Below are positions 1 to 8,908 of a stretch of 64,000 nt of DNA, piece after piece. The translations under genes and the position numbers were made by a program. The notes under the pieces are model-generated. The model saw only the letters and a program-made list of their open reading frames with translations. It had not been told where the DNA came from and did not search any database. Location: the NCBI GenBank assembly GCA_963757395.1, contig CAVWRK010000013.1, forward strand, positions 186,001 through 250,000, in the 5' to 3' direction. This DNA comes from DATAOG01 sp963757395. GTDB taxonomy: Bacteria > Pseudomonadota > Alphaproteobacteria > Geminicoccales > Geminicoccaceae. How positions within the stretch are numbered: the first letter of the stretch is position 1; the number at the start of each line of letters is the position of its first letter.

Positions 1-655
1 GAACTCGTCGACAAGTACCTTCGCGCGTGGGCACGCGTCATGCGGCCGACGGTGGGAGCCCGGAACGGGCGCATCGCCTATGTCGACCTTTTCGCCGGTC
101 CCGGGCGCTACAAGGACGGCACCGCCTCGGTGCCCCTCATGGTACTTCAGAATGCGATCGGCGACGACTTCCTATCTCAGCATCTTGTCACAATCTTCAA
201 TGACAAGAATAGCGACAACGCCCAGACGTTGCGCGAGCTGATAACGCAAATACCTGGAATAACGGAGTTGAGATTTGCGCCACAGTTGTACAACGAGGAA
301 GTTGGCAGCCAAATTGCCGAACTTTTTGAGACGATTAAATTATTTCCCACTCTATCCTTCATTGATCCATGGGGTTACAAAGGCCTATCGCTACGCCTCG
401 TTGCCTCTCTTTTAAAGAACTGGGGTTGTGATTCTATTGTTTTCTTTAACTACAATCGCATCAACCCTGGGCTGCATAACCCGACCGTCCGAGAACACAT
501 GATAGCCTTTTTGGCGCGGAGAGAGCAACCCAACTCAGAGATAAACTCGGTGGGATGGCTCCTGAGGGACGTGAGCTCGCTATCGTAGAGGAGATATCAT
601 CCGCCTTCAAGGACATGGGCGGACGCTACGTCTTGCCATTTTGCTTCAAGGTAGA
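1..655 (+). pseudogene. tcmP: TcmP, three-Cys-motif partner protein, 5' portion (interrupted)
   Basis: This is the N-terminal part of a TcmP-family protein. The reading frame is open from base 1 (ELVDKYLRAW), so the true start lies outside the window. The motif YVDLFAGPGRY is a methyltransferase-like glycine-rich loop typical of TcmP, and SFIDPWGYKG follows. The first frame stops at 586-588, but the next frame continues the same protein from about 545 (KLGGMAPEGRELAIVEE to YVLPFCFKV), so there is a frameshift near 545. The homology then stops at about 655, where a group II intron begins, and resumes at 2623. Base composition is clearly less GC-rich than the genes to the right. TcmP proteins are found beside three-Cys-motif (DUF5131) proteins; their biochemical role is not established. 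Family call is firm, function unknown. Confidence 0.8.
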
Positions 656-764
656 GTCGAGGACGGGCGCGGCGGCGTTAGCAAGTCGGTGGGTGATTGG
701 CGACGCTTTCGCGCTGCCCCCGCAGTCCGACCGGGCATGGCCCCGTTTCCCGTCCCCGCTCATC

Positions 765-797
765 GAACCGGGCGTGCCGTTTTCCGGCTACCGGCTC
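765..797 (-). ncRNA. Group II intron domain V
   Basis: Read on the minus strand, this 33-base hairpin starts GAGCCGG and closes with CCGGTTC, with an inner GCCG stem and a GAAA-type loop. This is the layout of the catalytic domain V, and it sits directly after the stop codon of the maturase gene as expected. Domain VI should occupy about 657-760, but I could not place the branch-point A with confidence. Confidence 0.75.
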
Positions 798-808
798 TCC
801 GACTGGTT

Positions 809-2131
809 TCACGCAAAGGCATGCGGCGCGCCGTCCGGTACCGACCGACTGATGCGATGCACCCCCAACTCGCCGAAGATCCGGCTTCGTGGGAATTGTC
901 GGGTTCCCCGCGACGGGAGTTGGTGACGGCGTTGCAGGAAGCCCCGGACGCGGTTCTCGACGTGCCAGTTCACCGCCCGGTGGGCATAGGCGACAGATCC
1001 GTAGGCGAAGTACACGGACCAACCACGCAAAACGTGATTGAGCCTGTCCCTGATGTCCTGCCAGGTTCCGGGATTGCTGGGCTGGAAAATCTTCCGAACC
1101 TTGTCCTGGACCCGAAGGATGCTTCTCTTCGAGGGGCTGGCGCCAAGAAACCGATCGCCGTTGGCGCGGTGCCAGTGCAAGCCAAAGCTGTACCCGAGAA
1201 AATCGAACCGCTCTTGGCGGGCAGCCCGTATCGCGGTTTTGGCCTCGTTGACCGACAGCCCGAGCCGCGTCATCGCGTTCCCCAGAACCTCCAGTGCTTG
1301 AGCCGCGCTGCCGCGGCTTAGGATCACCAGATCGTCCGCGTAGGCGACGACGTGCGCGCGCAGGCGCTCGCTTTGGCCGCTTCCTCTCCAGTATTTCAGA
1401 AAGCGATTCATGTAGATGTTGGCGAGCAGAGGTGAGACGACGCCACCTTGCGGCGTGCCGCTAACCACTCGCTTGCCACCTACAAGTCGCGTTCTACCAT
1501 CCTCGCCTGTCTCTTCGGCGGGAACTTTCAACCATGCCTTGACCAGGCGAAGGATGTCACGATCGACGATGCGCCGTGCGATGCACTGCATGAGCGCAGC
1601 GTGCGGGATCGTGTCGAAATACTTGGCGAGATCCGCGTCTACGACGTCAGTGTACCCCTCCTTGAGCAGCTGATGCACTCGCCGTACGGCATCGACGGCA
1701 CTTCGCCGTGGCCGATAGCCATAGGCTTCAGGAGCCAGATCAGCCTCGAAGATCGGCTCGAGGACCATTTTGGCGGCCGTCTGCACCACGCGATCGCGGA
1801 TCGTGGGGATGCCGAGCGGTCGTTCCCCGCCTCCGGGTTTCGGGATCATCACCCGTCGCACCGGCTGCGGCTTGTAGGTCCTCCCCTTCAGCTCTTCCCT
1901 TAGACCGGCCAACCACTGCGCCAGCCCCGCGACCTCGATGGCCTCGAAGGTCTGCCCGTCAACGCCAGGTGCCCCTTGGTTGGCTCGCGCCACGGCATAG
2001 GCGTGCAACAGGACGTCCTCGCGGTACACCTTGTCGTAGAGCAGGTAGAAGCGGAAGCCCGGTTCCGCCTTGGCCTTCGCATAGAGCTTCCTCTGGAGCA
2101 TCCGGATCTTCATCGGTGTTTTCAGGCTCAT
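809..2131 (-). CDS. ltrA: Group II intron reverse transcriptase/maturase
   Basis: This is the intron-encoded protein that promotes splicing and retrohoming. It has the reverse transcriptase fingers and palm, including QGAPGVDG, RPLGIPTIRDRV, the YADD catalytic motif and GTPQGGVVSPLLANIY, followed by a maturase domain X (HVLRGWSVYF) and a short basic tail. I see no HNH endonuclease domain, so it probably relies on replication-associated or hairpin target entry, as endonuclease-less group II introns do. The start is set at the ATG at 2131; an upstream in-frame TTG at 2137 is possible. At about 440 residues it is full-length and without frameshift, so the intron may be a recent arrival and still mobile. 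Confidence 0.95.
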   Translation of the reverse strand: MSLKTPMKIRMLQRKLYAKAKAEPGFRFYLLYDKVYREDVLLHAYAVARANQGAPGVDGQTFEAIEVAGLAQWLAGLREELKGRTYKPQPVRRVMIPKPGGGERPLGIPTIRDRVVQTAAKMVLEPIFEADLAPEAYGYRPRRSAVDAVRRVHQLLKEGYTDVVDADLAKYFDTIPHAALMQCIARRIVDRDILRLVKAWLKVPAEETGEDGRTRLVGGKRVVSGTPQGGVVSPLLANIYMNRFLKYWRGSGQSERLRAHVVAYADDLVILSRGSAAQALEVLGNAMTRLGLSVNEAKTAIRAARQERFDFLGYSFGLHWHRANGDRFLGASPSKRSILRVQDKVRKIFQPSNPGTWQDIRDRLNHVLRGWSVYFAYGSVAYAHRAVNWHVENRVRGFLQRRHQLPSRGTRQFPRSRIFGELGVHRISRSVPDGAPHAFA

Positions 2132-2617
2132 CGCCAATCACCCATCCTCAGTTCCTTCGAAAGCGCACCAGAAGCAGGGGCCCTTCCCTCCATCGGCGTT
2201 ACCCGACTTCGTCGGTACTATGGCCCCCTCCGACGCCCGGACTGCCCATCGCCCATGGCGATGTTCGGGTCGCGATCCCGACAGCTCCGGGCCTCCCTTG
2301 TCTTCCATCAACCCTTCTCCGACATGCCATCGCCACTACCCCGGTGGACGGCGCGGGTGCGCGTATCGATTGCTTCCCCACGCCTGGGAGCCTTCCCCGC
2401 TTCGTTGTCGGGTCGGCGTCCACATCGTTCGTTTCGAGGCCTGCTCGGCGTTCACTCGCGTTACGGCCTGCCGGATCGCTCAGCCGCCCAAGGCGACCTT
2501 TGTCACGAGGCTTCAGCCCTGGCGGTCGCCCGTCAAAGCCGCTCGTCAGCTTCCGAGTCCAATCGACAATTGCTCGGGTGGTCTCTTCCTCCCACTGGGT
2601 TGATGGTCGTTTCAAGG
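2132..2617 (-). ncRNA. Group II intron 5' RNA (domains I-III)
   Basis: These bases between the maturase start and the intron 5' end carry no supportable gene. By position they must fold into domains I to III of the ribozyme. Exon-binding sites cannot be assigned without a covariance fold. Confidence 0.7.
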
Positions 2618-2622
2618 CGCAC

Positions 2623-3060
2623 AACGAAGCTGGAACAAGAACTAGTCACTACCTGATTTTTGTTTCGAAGTCAGCCAAGGGCTATGAGATCATGAAAGAT
2701 ATCATGGCGAATGCAAGCTCTATGACAAACCAGGGAGTGCCGTCCTTTACATATTGCTTGGCGGATCACACCATGCCTCTACTCTTTGAGCTGGCGCGAC
2801 CGCTTGATCAGCTTGAGGGTCTTCTGCTGCGAGCGTTTGCTGGTCAGGCGCGCACGATGGGGGAGGTGTACATTAATCATCATGTAGATAGGCCTTTTAT
2901 TAAGCGGAACTATAAGGCGGTTCTTGTCTCACTGGAAGCAAAAGGTAAAATTATATGTGAGCCGCCGGCGGAGAGGCGGCCGAGGCGAAATGGGGTTGTG
3001 ACGCTCGCGGACAGCGTGGTGATCACATTCCCGGCTGCGGGAGGAGGGCATGGGCAGTAA
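2623..3060 (+). pseudogene. tcmP: TcmP, 3' portion after the intron
   Basis: This is the C-terminal part of the same TcmP protein, resuming at NEAGTRTSHYLIFVSKS, then GYEIMKDIM, and ending GGGHGQ. The TSHYLIF and MKDIM motifs are typical of the TcmP C-terminal half. The stop overlaps the start of the partner gene by 11 bases, so the pair was translationally coupled before the intron landed. The fragment has no convincing start of its own, although an ATG at 2692 could give a short product. Confidence 0.8.
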
Positions 3061-3805
3061 GTCAAACATCGAGTGGACCGAAGCCACCTGGAACCCGGTT
3101 GCCGGGTGTACCGTGCTCTCACCTGGTTGCACGAATTGCTACGCGATGCGTCTTGCGGCACAACTCGCTCGGATGGGGCAAAAAAAATACGTCGGTACGA
3201 CGCGAAGGTCGGGCGGACGGGCGAAGTGGAATGGGAAAATAGTGCTCGATGAGACGTCACTTGACGCGCCACGGTTCTGGAAAAGAGGTCGGTTTATTTT
3301 TGTAAATAGCATGTCGGATCTATTCCACGAGGATGTACCTATTGCATTCATTGAAAAAGTATTGTCGACAGCAAGAGGAACTCCACAGCATACGTATCAA
3401 ATATTGACGAAGAGAGCAGATCGTCTCATGAAGTTAGGATTAAACCTTTCTTGGCCGGAAAATGTATGGATGGGAGTCAGCGTCGAGAATAGCAAATATA
3501 CATCTAGGATTCAATGTCTCGAGAAGACGGCGGCAAAAATTAAATTCGTAAGCCTTGAACCGTTGCTGGGACCGTTGGATAACCTGGATCTTAGAAATAT
3601 TGATTGGGTCATAGTGGGTGGCGAGAGTGGGCCAAGCGCTCGCCCTATGGACCGAGAATGGGTGCGCTCGATCCGTGACCAGTGTATCAGACAGAAGATC
3701 GCTTTCCATTTCAAGCAGTGGGGTGGAGCTAACAAAAAGAAGGCTGGGCGGATAATCGATGGCAGAACGTGGGATGAATTGCCAGGTCCTGGTCCTCATA
3801 GATAG
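3050..3805 (+). CDS. Three-Cys-motif protein, DUF5131 (phage Gp37/Gp68-like)
   Basis: This 251-residue protein belongs to the DUF5131 / phage Gp37-Gp68 family. Near the N-terminus it has WNPVAGC, then SPGC and TNCY, giving Cys20, Cys27 and Cys30 (spacing C-X6-C-X2-C). The family has been likened to radical-SAM-type iron-sulfur proteins because of this cluster, but no reaction is proven. Further motifs are FVNSMSDLFHE, QILTKRADR, SVEN, SLEPLLGP and VIVGGESG, all standard for the family. It overlaps tcmP by 11 bases, and such pairs recur in genomes, phages and islands. The gene is intact and notably A+T-rich compared with the chromosome, which points to horizontal transfer. With its partner broken it may be inactive in its normal role. 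Confidence 0.88.
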   Translation: MGSKSNIEWTEATWNPVAGCTVLSPGCTNCYAMRLAAQLARMGQKKYVGTTRRSGGRAKWNGKIVLDETSLDAPRFWKRGRFIFVNSMSDLFHEDVPIAFIEKVLSTARGTPQHTYQILTKRADRLMKLGLNLSWPENVWMGVSVENSKYTSRIQCLEKTAAKIKFVSLEPLLGPLDNLDLRNIDWVIVGGESGPSARPMDREWVRSIRDQCIRQKIAFHFKQWGGANKKKAGRIIDGRTWDELPGPGPHR

Positions 3806-3825
3806 GCCCGATCGAATTTGGTGCT

Positions 3826-4113
3826 TCAGAGAGAAAGATATCCTACGGTATCTGCCTCAGAAGCCCATTCTTCGAAGCACGCGAAGCGCAAATCGGCTCG
3901 GCCGGCTACGTCGACCCCGCGCTCCAGCTCGTTGAGCGTCCAGTGCTGGTCAGGGGCTTGGAGCCGCTCGAGGGCGAGCTCCTCGTCCTCGAGGTCCTCG
4001 AGGTAACGAACGATCGCCTCGCGCGCATAGGAGGCCTTGCTACGGCCGGTCTTCGCGGCAAGCGATTGCAGGCGTTGTTCGATCTCCGGCGGCAGGCGGA
4101 CGGCTAAGGTCAT
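3826..4113 (-). CDS. Ribbon-helix-helix antitoxin-like protein (orphan)
   Basis: This 95-residue protein starts MTLAVRLPPEIEQRL and continues SLAAKTGRSKASYAREAIVRYLED, a classic ribbon-helix-helix DNA-binding domain as in RelB/ParD-type antitoxins. The second half (APDQHWTLNELERG) matches the toxin-neutralising tail that usually ends near residue 70. Here about 25 further residues (RADLRFACFEEW...) follow and no RelE/ParE toxin gene lies downstream; the next bases are the Tcm island. I infer that the toxin was lost when the island inserted and that the tail is read-through into foreign DNA. It starts 5 bases after the gatB stop, so it may be co-transcribed with gatCAB. Confidence 0.75.
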   Translation of the reverse strand: MTLAVRLPPEIEQRLQSLAAKTGRSKASYAREAIVRYLEDLEDEELALERLQAPDQHWTLNELERGVDVAGRADLRFACFEEWASEADTVGYLSL

Positions 4114-4118
4114 GGCGG

Positions 4119-5590
4119 TCAGCCTCCGAGCTTCTGCCTCAGCACCTGGTTGACCAGCTGCGGGTTGGCCTGGCCCTGGGTCTGGCGCATGACCTGGCCG
4201 ACGAACCAGCCGAGCGCCTTCGGGTTTTTCCGGTAACTCTCGACCTGGCCGGGGTTGGCGGCGATCAGCTCGTCGATGATTTTCTCGAGCGCGCCGGTAT
4301 CCGAGATCTGCTTCAGGCCCTTTTTCTCTATGATCGACGCCGGGTCCTCGCCGCTCTCCAGCATGTCGGCAAAAACGTCCTTGGCGATCCGGCCGGAGAT
4401 CGTGCCGGCCTGGATCAGGTCGACCAGCTCGCCCAGGCGCTCGGGCGTGATCGGTGAGCGTGCGATGTCGCGGCCGGCCCGGTTGAGCGCGCCGAACAGC
4501 TCGGTGATCACCCAGTTGGCGACCAGCTTGGAATCGCGGCCCTTGGCGGCTTCCTCGAAATAATCGGCGGAAGCCCGCTCGGCGACCAGCACCTCGGCAT
4601 CGTAGGCCGAAAGCCCGTAGTCGGCGATGAAGCGCGCCTTCTTGGCATCCGGGAGCTCGGGGAGCTCGGCCCGGATTTTTTCGATGAAGGCGTCTTCGAG
4701 CTCGAGCGGCAACAGGTCGGGATCCGGGAAATAGCGATAGTCGTGCGCCTCCTCCTTGGTGCGCATCGGCCGGGTTTCGCCCTTGGCGGCATCGAACAGG
4801 CGGGTCTCCTGCTCGACCCTGCCGCCCGCCTCGAGCAGCTCGACCTGGCGCCTCGCCTCGTAGTCGATCGCGCGGCCGACGAAGCGCATCGAGTTCAGGT
4901 TCTTGATCTCGGTGCGGGTGCCGAGCGCAGCGCCCGGCCGGCGGACCGAGACGTTGGCATCGCAGCGCAGCGAGCCTTCCTCCATGTTGCCATCGCAGGT
5001 GCCGAGATAGCGCAGGATCGAGCGCAGCTTGCGCATGTAGAGGACCGCCTGCTCGGCCGAGCGCAGGTCGGGCTCGGAGACGATCTCCATCAGCGCCACG
5101 CCCGAGCGGTTGAGATCGACCAGCGTCGCATCCGGGCGCTGGTCGTGCAGGCTCTTGCCGGCGTCCATCTCGACGTGCAGGCGCGTGATGCCGATCGCCA
5201 CGCTGCGGCCGCCCTCGAGGTCGATCGTGAGCGCGCCGCGGCCGACCAGCGGCCTCGCGTACTGCGAGATCTGATAGCCGCACGGCAGGTCGGGGTAGAA
5301 GTAGTTCTTGCGCTCGAACACCGACACCTTGTTGATCTCGGCCGCGAGCCCGAGGCCCGAGCGCACCGCCTGCTCGATGCAGACGCGGTTGACCGAGGGC
5401 AGCATGCCCGGCATGCCGGCATCGATCGGCGAGACGTGATGGTTGGGCAGGCGCCGCCGAACTCGGCCGAGGCCCCCGAGAACAGCTTGGCCTTGGACGT
5501 GATCTGGGCGTGGACCTCGAGGCCGATCACGATTTCCCAGGGCCCCGTGGCGCCCTGGATCAGGTCCTGCTGCGAGGACGCCTCGCTCAT
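4119..5590 (-). CDS. gatB: Aspartyl/glutamyl-tRNA amidotransferase subunit B (one frameshift)
   Basis: GatB phosphorylates Glu-tRNA(Gln) or Asp-tRNA(Asn) so that ammonia released by GatA can form the amide. The N-terminal WEIVIGLEVHAQ and LFSGASAEFGGA, the middle CGYQISQYA, MEEGSLRCDANVS and EIKNLNS, and the C-terminal YqeY-like tail (GWFVGQVMRQTQG) are all present. The start ATG at 5590 overlaps the gatA stop by 4 bases. The frame breaks at about 5446-5455: after FGGA the reading must move to NHHVSPIDAGMPGM. The span is 2 bases over a multiple of 3, equal to one lost base. A loss-of-function mutation in this essential gene is unlikely, so I read this as an assembly indel. Confidence 0.93.
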
Positions 5591-7075
5591 GAAGAGGCTC
5601 CGGCGGCGAGGTAGGGCGGCCTGGCCTCGAAGCCGGCGGCTTCCTCGAGCACGCCCGCGGCGCGCAGCACCGTCGCCTCGTCGAACGGCCGGCCGATCAG
5701 CTGCAGGCCGAGCGGCAGGCCGTCCGCCGACAGCCCGGCCGGCACCGAGATCCCGGGCAGGCCCGCGAGGTTGGCCGGCACCGTGAACACGTCGTTCAGC
5801 CACATCGCGACCGGATCGTCCATCTTGTCGCCGATCCGGAAGGCAGCACTCGGGGTCGCGGGCGTCAGCAGCAGGTCGACCTGCTCGAACGCCGCCTTGA
5901 ACTCGTCGAGGATCCTGGTGCGCACCTGCTGCGCCTTGAGGTAGTAGGCGTCGTAGTAGCCGGCCGAGAGCACGTAGGTGCCGATCATGACCCGCCGTCG
6001 CACCTCCTGGCCGAAGCCCGCGGCCCGCGTCCTGGCGTAGGTGTCGATCAGGTCCTTGCCCTCGACGCGCAAGCCGTAGCGCATGCCGTCGTAGCGGGCG
6101 AGGTTCGAGGACGCCTCGGCCGGGTTGACGATGTAGTAGGCCGGCAGCGCGTATTTGCTGTGCGGCAGGCTGACCGGGCGGATCTCGCAGCCCGCGGCCT
6201 GCAGCCAGGCCTCGCCCTGGCGCCAGAGCGCCTCGATCTCGGGCGGCGAGCCGTCGATCCGATACTCCTCGGGGATGCCGACCCTGAGGCCGCGCACATC
6301 GCCGGTCATGGCGGCCTCGAGGTCGGGCAGCGGCACCTCGGCGCTGGTGCTGTCGTTGGGATCGTAGCCCGCCATCTGCTGCAGCAGGAGTCGCTGTATC
6401 CCGCACCGTGCGGGCGAGCGGTCCCGCCTGGTCGAGCGAGCTCGCGAACGCGACGATGCCGAAGCGCGAGCAGCGGCCGTAGGTCGGCTTCATGCCGACG
6501 ATGCCGCAGAAGGACGCCGGCTGGCGGATCGAGCCGCCGGTGTCGGTGCCGGTGGCGCCCAGGCAAAGCTCCGCGGCCACGGCCGCCGCCGAGCCGCCCG
6601 AGCTGCCGCCGGGGACCAGAGGCTGGTCGGCCCCGACTTCAGTCCATGGGTTAACGACCGGTCCGAAATAGCTGGTGACGTTGGACGATCCCATCGCGAA
6701 CTCGTCCAGGTTGGTCTTGCCGAGCAGAACCGCGCCCGCCCGCCAGAGATTGGCGGTGACGGTCGATTCGTAGGGCGGCACGAAGCTGCCCAGGATGTGC
6801 GAGCCGGCGGTCGTGCGGACGCCCTCGGTGCAGAACAGATCCTTGATCGCGAGCGGGATGCCTTCGAGCGGGCGGGCCTCGCCGCGGGCGAGCCGGCGAT
6901 CGGACTCGTCCGCCATCGCGAGCGCCCGCTCCGGCGTCTCGGTGATGAAGGCGTTCAGGCCGCGCGCCGCCTCGATCGCCTGGATGTGGGCAAGCGCCAG
7001 CTCGCGCGCCGAGAAGTCCCTGGCCCTGAGGCCGGCGCGCGCCGCCGCCAGCGTCAGCCGTGTCAGGCCGCTCAC
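5587..7075 (-). CDS. gatA: Glutamyl-tRNA(Gln) amidotransferase subunit A (one frameshift)
   Basis: GatA is the glutaminase of the GatCAB complex. The amidase-signature Ser-cisSer-Lys triad is visible: the Lys in IPLAIKDLF, the Ser in GGSSGGSAAAVAA and the Ser in TDTGGSIRQPA. The start is the GTG at 7075, which overlaps the gatC stop by 4 bases. An extra base at about 6391 shifts the frame after LARTVRDTA; removing one base restores LLLQQMAGYDP. The C-terminal half (KAQQVRTRILDEF, LLTPATPSAAF, GLPGISVPAG) is intact to the stop at 5587. The order gatC-gatA-gatB with 4-base overlaps shows one translationally coupled operon. Confidence 0.94.
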
Positions 7076-7359
7076 TCGACCACCTTCGGGACCACGAAAT
7101 AGCCGTCCTGGCGGGCGGGGGCGTTGCCCAGGATGTCCTCGGGCCGGCCGCCGTCGGTGACCCGGTCCTCGCGCCAGGCAAGCCGCATCGCGACCACGCT
7201 GGTCATCGGCGGCACGCCCTCGGTGTCGACCTCGTTCAGCTGCTCGATCCACTCCAGGATGTGCGACAGCTCAGCCGCGAGCGGCGCCCGCTCGGCCTCG
7301 GGCACGTCGATCCGGGCAAGACGCGCGATCCGCGCGACGGTGGCCTCATCGAGCGACAT
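7072..7359 (-). CDS. gatC: Aspartyl/glutamyl-tRNA amidotransferase subunit C
   Basis: This 95-residue protein is the small GatC subunit that wraps around GatA and stabilises the complex. It starts MSLDEATVARIARLARI and contains LSHILEWIEQLNEVDTEGVPP, both standard, and ends NAPARQDGYFVVPKVVE, the usual GatC C-terminus. The ATG at 7359 is chosen because GatC proteins begin just before the first helix. It is the first gene of gatCAB and is transcribed divergently from ruvX. Confidence 0.95.
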   Translation of the reverse strand: MSLDEATVARIARLARIDVPEAERAPLAAELSHILEWIEQLNEVDTEGVPPMTSVVAMRLAWREDRVTDGGRPEDILGNAPARQDGYFVVPKVVE

Positions 7360-7441
7360 CTGCCATGGTCCCCCCAGCACCACGGCCGAGGCCACGCGAG
7401 CCCGTCGACCGGCGGAAAAAGCGCGGCGGACGCTACACCCC

Positions 7442-7990
7442 TTGCCGATCGCAGGCAACCTCGAGACCTGGCTGGCCGGGCTCAGCCTCGCCCCCGGCCG
7501 CGCCGGGCCGGGCCCGGACCGAAGCGCGCCGGCGACCGGGCCTGCTCGCCCTCGACGTCAGCAAGCGCGCGCTCGGCGTCGCCGGCGCCGACGCCGGCTG
7601 GCGGCTCGCGACCGCGCTCACCACGATCCGGCGGACGACGCTGGCTCAAGGATCTGGAGCAGCTGCAGGCGGTGATCCGGGAACGCCGGGCGGGCGCGCT
7701 GGTGGTCGGCTGGCCGCTCAATATGGACGACAGCGAGGGGCCACGTTGCCAGTCGGTGCGAGCGCTCGCCGAGCGACTGGACGGCGAACTCGGCCTGCCG
7801 ATCCTGCTCTGGGACGAGCGTCTCTCGACCTTCGCCGCCGAGGAAGCGGCCGATCAGGCAAATCTACGCGGTCGACAACGCGCCGACTCGCCTCGACGCG
7901 CTCGCCGCTGCCGCCATCCTTCAGGATGCGCTCGATGCCCTCGCCCGGGTCGAGGCCCGGGCGCGGACCGAGCGCCCGAAGCCGGCTTAG
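7442..7990 (+). CDS. ruvX: RuvX/YqgF Holliday junction resolvase-like nuclease (several frameshifts)
   Basis: Three frames together give one RuvX protein, a small RNase H-fold enzyme linked to 16S rRNA 5'-end maturation and Holliday junction cleavage. Segments in order are LPIAGNLETWLAGLSLAP (frame 2, possible TTG start at 7442), GLLALDVSKRALGVAGAD (frame 3, first acidic residue), DLEQLQAVIRERRAGALVVGWPLNMD and LLWDERLSTFAAEEAA (frame 1), then YAVDNAPTRLDALAAAAILQ (frame 2) to the stop at 7990. Breaks fall near 7500, 7640 and 7855. The stop overlaps the convergent cold-shock gene. The start is uncertain. All family motifs survive, so assembly error is more likely than decay. Confidence 0.75.
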
Positions 7991-8199
7991 TCGTTCGGCA
8001 CCTTCAGCTGGTCGGCCGAGGTCCGTCCGTCACGGCCGGGCACCACCTGGAACTCGATCCGCTGCCCCTCGTCGAGGCTCTCGAGCCCTGCGCGCTGCAC
8101 TGCCGAGATGTGGACGAACACATCCTTGCCGCCGCTGTCGGGTTGAATGAACCCGAACCCCTTGGTCGGGTTGAACCACTTCACGATACCCACGGGCAT
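7987..8199 (-). CDS. Cold-shock domain protein (CspA family)
   Basis: This 70-residue single cold-shock domain protein is an RNA chaperone. It starts MPVGIVKWFNPTKGFGFIQP, which contains the RNP1-type KGFGFI motif, and DVFVHIS is RNP2. The start ATG at 8199 gives the normal family length; the longer open frame upstream has no family similarity. It stands alone, with about 190 bases upstream free of genes that may be its 5' leader. Confidence 0.95.
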   Translation of the reverse strand: MPVGIVKWFNPTKGFGFIQPDSGGKDVFVHISAVQRAGLESLDEGQRIEFQVVPGRDGRTSADQLKVPND

Positions 8200-8389
8200 A
8201 GACTGAACTCCTCTCGGCGCAGGCGCCTTCTCTGGGTCGTCGGTAGAGCAGGGCTGGTACCCCGGGTCGAACGGCGTCGGTCGCTTGAGGGGACAGTCTC
8301 TCGTGGCGGCGGCGCGATTCGGAACGTAGTTTACTCGTTTCCGAGGCAAATGTGAACTGGAACGTGAGCCCGGGCAAAGTCGGGGCGGC

Positions 8390-8845
8390 TCAGCCCCAGT
8401 AGCGGCCGCTGGCGCCGATCGCCGCGGTGATCAGACCGAGCACGAGGTTGATCAGGACGATGGTTCGGATCTGGCCGAGCTGGCGGGCGGCCGCGGCCGG
8501 ATCGCCCTGCTCGAGGGCTCGCTGGAAGCGCCGCCAGGGGGCGAAGTAGAGGTGCAGGAAGAGCGCCATCATGATCAGGCCGATGGTCTGCATGACGTTG
8601 ACGTGCGGGGGAGCGCCGGCGAAGCCGCCGAGGCCGAACAGCAGCATGCCATAGCCGCTCGCGAGCAGGCCTGCGATGCTCGCCCACACCCAGGGAAAGA
8701 AGCGCGCGAACACCTGCCGCCAGAGGGCGAGGCGCGGCCCCGGTTCCAGCTCGGCCGCGACCGGTCGCAGCACGACATAGGCGAAGAACATGCCGCCGAC
8801 CCAGACGATCGCGGCAAGCACGTGGATGACCAGGCCGATGATCAT
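8390..8845 (-). CDS. CopD-like integral membrane protein
   Basis: This 151-residue hydrophobic protein has four predicted membrane helices, starting MIIGLVIHVLAAIVWVGGMFF. The His-Val-X5-VGG pattern in the first helix and the conserved aromatic residues resemble the CopD/DUF2269 family, some members of which take part in copper handling. A substrate cannot be assigned. The ATG at 8845 places the first helix directly at the N-terminus; the 21 residues upstream in the open frame look like read-through. Confidence 0.65.
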   Translation of the reverse strand: MIIGLVIHVLAAIVWVGGMFFAYVVLRPVAAELEPGPRLALWRQVFARFFPWVWASIAGLLASGYGMLLFGLGGFAGAPPHVNVMQTIGLIMMALFLHLYFAPWRRFQRALEQGDPAAAARQLGQIRTIVLINLVLGLITAAIGASGRYWG

Positions 8846-8908
8846 GCCGAGCCTGCCTCCTGATGGCTTTGCGGTGGGACTTGTGCCGCGGGTGGACCCG
8901 GGACGCAA

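Larger units (their letters stand above)
656..2622 (-). mobile_element. Group II intron inserted antisense in tcmP
   Basis: On the minus strand the element begins at 2622 with GTGCG, the group II 5' consensus, and ends at about 656-657. The two halves of TcmP join in frame (FKV-E-NEAG) if the left exon ends at base 656, or with one base missing if the intron ends in the usual AC at 656; the exact 3' end is therefore uncertain by one base. A domain V hairpin lies at 765-797 with the AGC triad near its 5' strand. Order on the minus strand is 5' RNA domains (2622-2132), the reverse transcriptase gene in domain IV, then domains V and VI. The length of about 1.97 kb is normal. Because the intron is antisense to tcmP, splicing of its own transcript cannot restore the tcmP message. 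Confidence 0.88.

Noticed and set aside
1708..2617. Long plus-strand open frame continuous with the TcmP tail
   Set aside because: It overlaps the intron-encoded maturase and the 5' ribozyme domains in the opposite direction. Only the part from 2623 shows TcmP similarity.
5090..5586. Extension of the gatA frame through the start of gatB
   Set aside because: The minus-strand frame is continuous only because of the frameshifts. After the gatA stop at 5587 in its proper frame the rest belongs to gatB.
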